A stretch of DNA of 7,109 bases from Lachnospiraceae bacterium (GTDB taxonomy: Bacteria; Bacillota; Clostridia; Lachnospirales; Lachnospiraceae), in assembly GCA_017437205.1 (NCBI GenBank), contig JAFSBP010000009.1, positions 1-7,109 on the forward strand, read 5' to 3'. Shown in pieces: positions 1 to 4,767 of this stretch. The position numbers and the translations under genes are program-made. A model generated the notes under the pieces. It saw only the letters and a list, made by a program, of their open reading frames with translations. It searched no databases and was not told the DNA's origin. Position 1 is the stretch's first letter. The number at the start of each line of letters is the position of its first letter.

Positions 1-12
1 GTGTTGCCTTTA

Positions 13-66
13 TCATTACATGAACTCACATTCAATGTAAATCAACCATTTCCTGTTTTATCAACA
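13..66 (-). promoter_or_regulatory. Operator/promoter A, firing off the left edge
   Basis: Reading the minus strand, a distal half-site TGTTGAT (66-60) and a proximal half-site GGTTGAT (47-41) lie 19 bp apart. The -35 candidate TTTACA (41-36) starts on the last T of the proximal half-site. A 17-bp spacer leads to a weak -10 candidate, TAATGA (18-13). The same layout occurs at three other promoters in the window. It starts only 17 nt after the stop of the ceramidase-fold gene, with no terminator between, so the next gene or operon begins beyond position 1. Activator-dependent transcription would fit the poor -10. The operator match is firmer than the -10. Confidence 0.6.
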
Positions 67-82
67 AAATCCTTAATGGTAT

Positions 83-1348
83 CTATTTGAGCTTTTCTCC
101 CAGTTCCAGTGCCTTTTCTGTCAACAGATTGCCCGCCTCCGGCACCAGGCAACTATGATAACACAGAGAAGCTTCGTAAAGATCACTGTTCTCACCGAAT
201 GCGTTTTCTGTCGGAACATATCCGCAGTAACTGTTGCTGTTTTCCACCACGATACTATTTTCGTAGGGCGATTCCGCCTTGATCCGAAGTCCGCTTTGTA
301 CAAACATCTCGCCGGGAAGAACATAAATACACGTGTTTCCTATCCTGATTGCCTGCACATATAGTTCACTGAACTCTTTGTCATTGGATGCATGATAGTA
401 AAGAAGATTTCTCAGTCTACCGACCTTGTCCCACTCATGGAACGCCTTTGCGAGATACTCCGCATCCGCGATTCGTCTCTTTATCTTGATTTTTTCCTTG
501 ACAACAGCAACTCCGCTGCCGATTTCCACGCCGTCTGCCATCGCGATCCGGGCAGCTTCTGCCAGCGTTTTACCTATGGTTTGATGTTTCTTTTTCGGTG
601 TAGCTGTGTCATAATGGGCATTATTGATATCTCCACAGGTTCCCAACAGAAACAGGCTGACAAAATCGTTTCCGTATACTTCTTTTAATTCCTTAGCCAT
701 TACCGAAGAATAGTCACCGCTGTAGCTTTGAACACTGCCGGTGCAGTCCTGATGACAGGCGAAATTCATGATTGCTCCAATGAGTTTTCCATTTTTTTCA
801 AAGCCAATTACCGAAAGTTCCGGATCTGTCTGTCCCAAAATAGCCTTTATATTTTTCTTTCCTCTTACATGAGTGACAAGTCTTCCGTCCTCCGTAATCC
901 CATCCCGGTTGTACCCGATCCCCGGCACCTCGATCTTACCGAATTTCACCGTGACCGGCTCATCTCCCAATCGTTTGTACGCCAAAATCACGGCATCAGC
1001 CACCCTACGGAAAAACACATCCCTGTAGGCGGCATCCGCAAAACAGTTGATCTCAGGCGAGTCAAAAACCGGTGCACCCTTGTGTGTATGATTTGAGCTA
1101 ATGCATACACATTCAGGCGAAATTTCCGTGTAGTCAAAAATCCGTTTTGTTACAATTTCATGCATCTCTTCAGGAATGGAAAGAGTGTCCACCGCCACTA
1201 TCGCGGCAAATTCCCCCTCATCCTCTATCACCAGCGCCTTTGCGTAAAGACAATCCAGCACATCCTCTCCCAACACTTTCTTGTAGTGTCCCATAATATA
1301 CCCGCCAAGGGGCGGGGTAATGTCACATTCATAAAATGAAGCTCTCAT
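83..1348 (-). CDS. Neutral/alkaline ceramidase N-terminal-fold hydrolase, probably not a ceramidase
   Basis: This 421-residue protein matches the family annotated as neutral/alkaline non-lysosomal ceramidase N-terminal domain, without the C-terminal domain of true ceramidases. Likely zinc-site motifs are visible: SSNHTHKGAP at residues 84-93 (His87, His89), NFACHQD at 195-201 (His199), LPGE at 344-347, and GYVPT with a following Tyr-Glu at 376-392. The nucleophile segment GDxSPN of ceramidases appears here as CGDINN (238-243), with Asn where the catalytic Ser belongs, so amidase chemistry on ceramide is unlikely. No signal peptide or membrane segment is seen, so it is probably cytoplasmic. 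The start ATG follows an AAGGG-like site. It begins 21 nt after the oxidoreductase stop, so the two form an operon. A metal-dependent hydrolase acting on a sugar or amide derivative handled by that oxidoreductase is plausible. Family assignment is confident; substrate is unknown. Confidence 0.85.
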   Translation of the reverse strand: MRASFYECDITPPLGGYIMGHYKKVLGEDVLDCLYAKALVIEDEGEFAAIVAVDTLSIPEEMHEIVTKRIFDYTEISPECVCISSNHTHKGAPVFDSPEINCFADAAYRDVFFRRVADAVILAYKRLGDEPVTVKFGKIEVPGIGYNRDGITEDGRLVTHVRGKKNIKAILGQTDPELSVIGFEKNGKLIGAIMNFACHQDCTGSVQSYSGDYSSVMAKELKEVYGNDFVSLFLLGTCGDINNAHYDTATPKKKHQTIGKTLAEAARIAMADGVEIGSGVAVVKEKIKIKRRIADAEYLAKAFHEWDKVGRLRNLLYYHASNDKEFSELYVQAIRIGNTCIYVLPGEMFVQSGLRIKAESPYENSIVVENSNSYCGYVPTENAFGENSDLYEASLCYHSCLVPEAGNLLTEKALELGEKLK

Positions 1349-1369
1349 TGTAGTCGTTCCCTTCTTTCA

Positions 1370-2323
1370 TTATTTACAGTCATATATCCGTTCAATGGTC
1401 TTAATCACGCGCCTTCCATAGTCTGCGGTGACAATTTCACTGGGTTCATCCTTCACTAGCTTGCAAAATTCTTCCAACTGCTGGAAAAACGGATCATCTT
1501 TTGTCTCCAAAGGAACTTCTTCCCAGCCATTCCCCACATTCTTTGACATCCGTTTCCCTCCGGCGATTTTTATCGCGCCTTCCGAAAAGTAAAAGACATT
1601 CTCCGATCCGCAATTTCCGCAGCCGTTGAGGGTAATATTTGCACTCACCTTATTTTCAAACCGAATATGAATCTGTCCATGGCTTTCGATAGAACAATCA
1701 TTTTTGACGTTATCATAAGTAGCAAACACCTGCATCGGCTCACATTCCAGTACATAAAACAATTTATCCAGCACATGGGCACCAATGTTCATCACCATCC
1801 CTCCCCCAGACAGTGCTTTATCCAGAAACCACTTTGGTCTCTCCGGCGCAAAAAAATCGCCCGATCTCATCTCCGTGTACATACACAGTTCACCCAATTC
1901 TTTTGACTGATAAATCTCTTTCACCTTCCTGAGTGCACCATAATATCTCTGCACATGACCGACGGCAAGCTTTTTTCCGCTTCGCTCTGCTGCCAAAATC
2001 ATTCGATCACATTCCGCTACAGTATTTGCCATAGGTTTCTCTACCAGCACATGCAGACCATGATTTAAGAAGAATTCTGTAACCTCACAGTGGAGCCAGT
2101 GCGGCAGGTTTAAAATCACTGCCTCTGCGTCTGTCTTTTCTACAATTTCCTTATAATTCGTAAAATAAGGGACCTCATATTTTTCTGCCAACGGTGCGAC
2201 CACCGCCTCATTCACATCGCAAAGGGCACAAAGTTCTGCCGATTCCGACTTCGCAATCGCCCGCAAATGATTTCCACCGATAATACCGGTTCCAATCACT
2301 GCAATTTTCAATTTCAACGCCAT
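1370..2323 (-). CDS. Gfo/Idh/MocA family NAD(P)-dependent oxidoreductase
   Basis: The N-terminal Rossmann fold starts IAVIGTGIIGGNH (residues 7-19) with the GxGxxG dinucleotide motif. The family's catalytic lysine motif EKP is at 95-97 (Lys96), and the active-site stretch GGGMVMNIGAHVLD at 173-186 supplies His183 and Asp186. At 317 residues, it is at the short end of the family's usual length. These enzymes oxidise or reduce hydroxyls of sugars, inositols and related polyols in the cytoplasm; the substrate cannot be predicted here. The track start is ATG 2323, but AAGGAGG (2332-2326) lies only 2 nt from it and 8 nt from an in-frame TTG at 2317. That start would give a protein beginning MKLKIAVIG, 315 residues long, typical of the family. 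It is the first gene of an operon with the downstream ceramidase-fold gene and is preceded by promoter B. Confidence 0.93.
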   Translation of the reverse strand: MALKLKIAVIGTGIIGGNHLRAIAKSESAELCALCDVNEAVVAPLAEKYEVPYFTNYKEIVEKTDAEAVILNLPHWLHCEVTEFFLNHGLHVLVEKPMANTVAECDRMILAAERSGKKLAVGHVQRYYGALRKVKEIYQSKELGELCMYTEMRSGDFFAPERPKWFLDKALSGGGMVMNIGAHVLDKLFYVLECEPMQVFATYDNVKNDCSIESHGQIHIRFENKVSANITLNGCGNCGSENVFYFSEGAIKIAGGKRMSKNVGNGWEEVPLETKDDPFFQQLEEFCKLVKDEPSEIVTADYGRRVIKTIERIYDCK

Positions 2324-2325
2324 TT

Positions 2326-2332
2326 CCTCCTT
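2326..2332 (-). promoter_or_regulatory. Ribosome binding site that favours a TTG start
   Basis: AAGGAGG on the minus strand is a near-perfect anti-Shine-Dalgarno match. Its spacing is 2 nt to ATG 2323 but 8 nt to the in-frame TTG at 2317. The TTG start is better placed and gives the usual oxidoreductase N-terminus. Confidence 0.55.
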
Positions 2333-2363
2333 CTCTGTCTCATAAGCAAAATAGCTTTACTTC

Positions 2364-2417
2364 ATTATCTTTAAATGGGTGTCCATTTTCAATCAATCTT
2401 TTTCGGGTTTGTCAACC
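2364..2417 (-). promoter_or_regulatory. Operator/promoter B of the oxidoreductase operon
   Basis: This is the clearest promoter in the window. Half-sites GGTTGAC (2417-2411) and GATTGAT (2398-2392) are 19 bp apart. The -35 TTGAAA (2392-2387) starts on the last T of the proximal half-site and is followed by a 17-bp spacer and the -10 GATAAT (2369-2364). The first gene starts about 40 nt downstream. The spacer contains a perfect dyad, AAATGG and CCATTT around GTGT (2373-2388), possibly a second protein site. Overlap of the proximal half-site with the -35 is the class II activator arrangement. Confidence 0.75.
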
Positions 2418-2460
2418 AAATCCTTAAAATCGCCATAAAACACCCTGTTTTCATGCCATT

Positions 2461-2487
2461 ATAAAACGCCCCAGAGGATCTGGGGCG
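2461..2487 (-). terminator. Rho-independent terminator after the lipoprotein gene
   Basis: CGCCCCAGA (2467-2475) and TCTGGGGCG (2479-2487) form a perfect 9-bp GC-rich stem with a 3-nt loop. On the minus strand the stem is followed by TTTTAT. It lies about 85 nt after the lipoprotein stop and isolates promoter B from upstream transcription. No comparable T-run follows it on the plus strand. Confidence 0.85.
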
Positions 2488-2499
2488 ACTTTATATAAT

Positions 2500-2544
2500 C
2501 AGTATCAAGTGGGGAAGATTTAAAATCACCCCCTCCGTATCCGC
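2500..2544 (-). pseudogene. Relic of a second Gfo/Idh/MocA gene
   Basis: Translated on the minus strand this stretch reads ADTEGVILNLPHLIL, against TDAEAVILNLPHWLH at residues 64-78 of the intact oxidoreductase (around 2134-2090). Seven residues in a row, VILNLPH, are identical. Over twelve codons about 27 of 36 bases match, including 11 consecutive, and most differences outside two variable codons fall at third positions, as in diverged coding DNA. Stop codons close the frame on both sides, at 2491-2489 and about ten codons upstream of the match. It lies between the lipoprotein stop and the terminator, in the same orientation as its intact homologue. I infer the remnant of a paralogue lost to replacement or deletion. 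Chance similarity is the alternative, given the short length. Confidence 0.55.
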
Positions 2545-2570
2545 TCGATAGACATAAAATTTAAATCAAG

Positions 2571-3527
2571 TTAGTTTTGAGTGTCTTGCGCCGGTTCTAC
2601 TAACAGATCAAAAGAAAGTCTAAATAACACATTTTCCTTTTCTTTTTCAAAATCTGCTCCTTCAACAGTCGCCGGAGCTTCAGTCAACTGGTATGTCATG
2701 GCATTGATACGGGGGATTTTAATCGGTTCCATTCCTTCAAAACATATCCAATAACTGCCGGATGAGGTCTTTTCGCTAGGTTCCACGACATAGATGTCTC
2801 CGACAATGTTTCCAAAGCATTCACCGGTCAGTTTTGTGTACCATAGACCTGCTTCCAGAATATTATCATCCCAAAGAGGATATTTATATCCCAGTTTTTG
2901 CCCTAAAGGATAGAGTTCCTGACTCAAAGTTCCCGATATCGTCATCAACTGTTCGTTCTTTTTGGTATACAGTTCATTTAGCTCTTCTTCGTTCAGCAAT
3001 TTTTCACCAAACAGTTCATTGTTCACCCAACGGGAACGGGCATTGTACAGATATTGAATCTCCTGCTCAGAATTTAATAATTCATTCCATGTAATATACG
3101 CTGAAGATCTTTCATAATAAATATTGTTCTTAATGTAATATGCCGTACCAAAGGCTTCACAGTTGTATCGTGTCCCACCATCAACAGTTTCTATATGACT
3201 GTAAGGCTGATTTTCATCACAACCAGCTATAATCTTTACATAGCAGGAATCCCCTAACTGCTCCGGAATTTCCAAAAGCCCCATCAACAGAGAACGCAAA
3301 TAGGTCATCCTATCTTCGGGTCGTTCGATAGAAAGAATGTTTTCCGATGCTGCATTCGGTGCGGCAAGTGCAGTCTGCCTCTCATCTTCCGTTGTTGAAA
3401 CGTTATCTTTGTTGGTCTGACCATCTGTCAACGGGATTGATGCTGTTCCACAACCGTTCAATAATACAGTAAGAATAATTATTAACAAGATTCCCTTATA
3501 CAGAATTTGATTTTCTTTTTTCTTCAT
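2571..3527 (-). CDS. Putative lipoprotein of unknown function
   Basis: The 318-residue product starts with a lysine-rich n-region and a hydrophobic core (residues 12-24) ending in LLNGC. Cys26 is the likely lipidated residue, although Asn at -2 is unusual for a lipobox. A polar, low-complexity linker rich in Thr, Ser, Asn and Gln follows to about residue 65. After it comes a mixed alpha/beta region with many Tyr and Trp residues and several Cys (95, 103, 123), expected to sit outside the membrane. A Glu/Asn-rich segment, LNEEELNELYTKKNEQL, may be helical. I recognise no family. The start is supported by GGAGG (3538-3534) 6 nt upstream. It begins 20 nt after the stop of the broken hydrolase gene, so both probably share one transcript from promoter D, ended by the terminator at 2461-2487. 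A cell-envelope role is inferred from location and partner only. Confidence 0.8.
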   Translation of the reverse strand: MKKKENQILYKGILLIIILTVLLNGCGTASIPLTDGQTNKDNVSTTEDERQTALAAPNAASENILSIERPEDRMTYLRSLLMGLLEIPEQLGDSCYVKIIAGCDENQPYSHIETVDGGTRYNCEAFGTAYYIKNNIYYERSSAYITWNELLNSEQEIQYLYNARSRWVNNELFGEKLLNEEELNELYTKKNEQLMTISGTLSQELYPLGQKLGYKYPLWDDNILEAGLWYTKLTGECFGNIVGDIYVVEPSEKTSSGSYWICFEGMEPIKIPRINAMTYQLTEAPATVEGADFEKEKENVLFRLSFDLLVEPAQDTQN

Positions 3528-3547
3528 TTTGTTCCTCCGTTAAAATT

Positions 3548-4336
3548 TCAATCACAATAAAAGATATTTATACACTCATATCTTACATTATTTACATATC
3601 TTACTATATGAGTACCATACTCCTCATAATACGTTTCGTCATAATCCCAATAATTCGCTTCTAATGATACCGGTGTTGATCCTACCATGACAAATAGCAT
3701 GGAACTGTTCGGGGCTTGTTGCAATACTACTCAACATGAAGTCAAAATCCGGATGCATCTTTCGGTTCCACAGTACCCATGCAAGTGCGACACGTTCATC
3801 CGAAGGAGCACTTTGATATGGATTTTCACCGTAGATTAGGCGTGCTAATATTTCTGGTGTAAGCATACCGTCGTACCAATTGCCGGAACTCAGAACATCT
3901 TTAGGTGCACCAAATTCAGAATTGGATGAATTTATTCCATCTACAAAACGTCCGTCTACTGCATCGTAATAGCGTCCACAGTAATACCATCCGGTTTCTT
4001 CATCGAAATAGTACGACTTATATGTAACTTGGTTTAAGTTTCCAACAAATTCTTTATCATTTGTTTTATCAACCAGTTCTCCCTGTTCATTTTTTCCGTA
4101 AACTGAGACGACGAATCCATTTTCATAATGATACTCAACAACGACATACTGCCATTCTCATTTACTGCCGATAGCAGAATGTCGCGTTCGCCGTTGTTTG
4201 TCCATGACAGATCGAAACCATCATAGGATGTGGCAGAATAGATTCCACCGTTTTCAGTAGCGTCTGTCGCATTAACATATCTAACGGATGTAATTAACAG
4301 AATACCACACAATACGATTGCAAATAACTTTTTCAT
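3548..4336 (-). pseudogene. Secreted SleB-like cell-wall hydrolase gene with two frameshifts
   Basis: Three adjacent frames join into one protein of about 262 residues. Segment 1 starts at ATG 4336, 6 nt after AAGGAGAG, with a signal peptide (cleavage plausible after VNA, residue 23) and reads to about residue 60. Near 4157 the sense shifts to another frame (QYVVVEYHYENGFVVSVYG and onward), which runs open to a TGA at 3641-3639. Near 3690-3655 it returns to the first frame, giving EANYWDYDETYYEEYG and ending at TGA 3550-3548. The middle holds TGWYYCGRYYDAVDGRFVDG, like the YYD-GRF motif at the end of Rhs/YD-repeat cores. It is followed by LARLIYGENP and ALAWVLWNRK with PEQFHAICHG, resembling the SleB-type Hydrolase_2 family with its conserved Glu. 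The two shifts cancel and neither lies in a homopolymer, so mutation seems likelier than read error. The family call is tentative; the broken frame is well supported. Confidence 0.7.
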
Positions 4337-4477
4337 TGTACGCTCTCCTTGTTCACAGAGTTAATATCTGTTTTTTGTAACTGTTCAGAACCCCTGTTAA
4401 ACTTCCGTTCTGAAATTTGTGCAAAACGTAGAACTTGAAAAAATTTTACGTTAGCGGGTTGCATGTTTCGTGGGGAG

Positions 4478-4530
4478 TTATCCACGTTGTCTGCATTATT
4501 TGTGGATGAATCCACATTTATTTTGCAGAC
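4478..4530. repeat. Nested hairpin with DnaA-box-like sequences
   Basis: Inside the miniature element, GTCTGCA (4489-4495) pairs with TGCAGAC (4524-4530). This encloses a second perfect arm pair, TGTGGAT (4501-4507) and ATCCACA (4510-4516). Three 9-mers resemble the DnaA box TTATCCACA: TTATCCACG (4478-4486, one mismatch), TCATCCACA on the minus strand (4509-4501, one mismatch) and GAATCCACA (4508-4516, two mismatches). The structure is plain in the sequence; any protein binding is speculation. Confidence 0.5.
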
Positions 4531-4533
4531 GGT

Positions 4534-4590
4534 GTAACTATTCAGGACACCCCTGTTTGAAAATAATATCGGGGTTGCCTGAATAGTTAC
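4534..4590. repeat. Long palindrome at the right end of the miniature element
   Basis: A perfect 13-bp stem (4534-4546 with 4578-4590, GTAACTATTCAGG) continues, after a 2x2 mismatch, into ACCCC/GGGGT (4549-4553 with 4571-4575) around a 17-nt loop. On the plus strand a T8 run follows at 4593-4600, so it could end plus-strand transcription entering the element. On the minus strand, where the genes lie, no T-run follows, so it is not a terminator for the regulator gene. A related hairpin, TTCAGAAC with GTTCTGAA (4384-4391, 4407-4414), lies at the left end. Confidence 0.7.
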
Positions 4591-4606
4591 TGTTTTTTTT
4601 ATTTTT

Positions 4607-4660
4607 ATCTTAAATACAATACAAGCCGTATTCAATCGATTATTTTCTGTTTAATCAACT
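4607..4660 (-). promoter_or_regulatory. Operator/promoter D, upstream of the hydrolase-lipoprotein unit
   Basis: Half-sites AGTTGAT (4660-4654) and AATCGAT (4641-4635) are 19 bp apart. The -35 TTGAAT (4635-4630) starts on the last T of the proximal half-site, and a 17-bp spacer leads to the -10 TAAGAT (4612-4607). The layout is that of promoter B. A further GGTTGAT (4683-4677) lies 23 bp upstream and may be an auxiliary half-site. Removing the miniature element and one copy of its flanking repeat would put the -10 roughly 40-50 nt from the hydrolase start, a normal distance; now it is about 270 nt. Confidence 0.6.
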
Positions 4661-4767
4661 AAAAGCGGATGTTTAAATCAACCCCCTCAATTTCGAAAAG
4701 AATAGATCCATCACTTTCCAAATTTCGCTACAAGAAGAATACTTATGTGATTGCCGGAATGTTTTCG
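4661..4767. other. Spacer after the regulator gene, no terminator seen
   Basis: This stretch holds the auxiliary GGTTGAT half-site (4683-4677) and a short TTTCGAAA palindrome near 4693. I see no stem followed by a minus-strand T-run and no small gene with a ribosome binding site. Regulator transcripts may therefore read into the hydrolase region. Confidence 0.4.

Larger units (their letters stand above)
4377..4590. mobile_element. 214-bp miniature inverted-repeat element, IS66-like ends
   Basis: The left end reads GTAACTGTTCAG then AACCCC (4377-4394). The right end, read on the minus strand, is GTAACTATTCAGGCAACCCC (4590-4571). With a 2-nt gap these ends match at 17 of 18 positions. An exact 8-bp direct repeat, TGTTTTTT, abuts both ends (4369-4376 and 4591-4598). 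IS66-family elements have ends starting GTAA and make 8-bp target duplications, so a non-autonomous IS66-type derivative is my best reading. No transposase frame is present. The interior is full of hairpins, including an extra copy of the end sequence at 4534-4553. The T-rich duplication is low complexity, which weakens but does not remove that evidence. It sits between promoter D and the hydrolase start. Confidence 0.65.

Noticed and set aside
392..1096. Plus-strand frames opposite the ceramidase-fold gene
   Set aside because: The minus-strand gene has family motifs throughout its length; the opposite frames have none.
3639..3866. A separate 75-residue protein starting at the internal ATG
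   Set aside because: The same frame continues upstream without a stop for nearly 300 nt with coding character, and no ribosome binding site precedes this ATG. It is the middle part of the broken hydrolase.
4130..4170. Programmed ribosomal frameshifting in the hydrolase gene
   Set aside because: No slippery heptamer, no adjacent stimulatory stem, and a second opposite shift would be needed farther on.
4534..4600. The long palindrome as the terminator of the regulator gene
   Set aside because: The T-run lies on the plus-strand side only; the minus-strand exit has no U-tract. The palindrome is better explained as the end of a mobile element.
4333..4635. A 100-residue minus-strand reading frame overlapping the hydrolase start by 4 bases
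   Set aside because: It starts with TTG without a ribosome binding site, runs through the inverted repeats of the miniature element and overlaps promoter D. The composition is not protein-like, and the ATGA overlap is probably coincidental.
4661..4683. GGTTGATTT at 4683 as the distal half-site of operator D
   Set aside because: Its spacing to the next half-site is 23 bp, unlike the 19 bp of all other sites; the pair at 4660 and 4641 fits exactly. It is kept only as a possible extra half-site.
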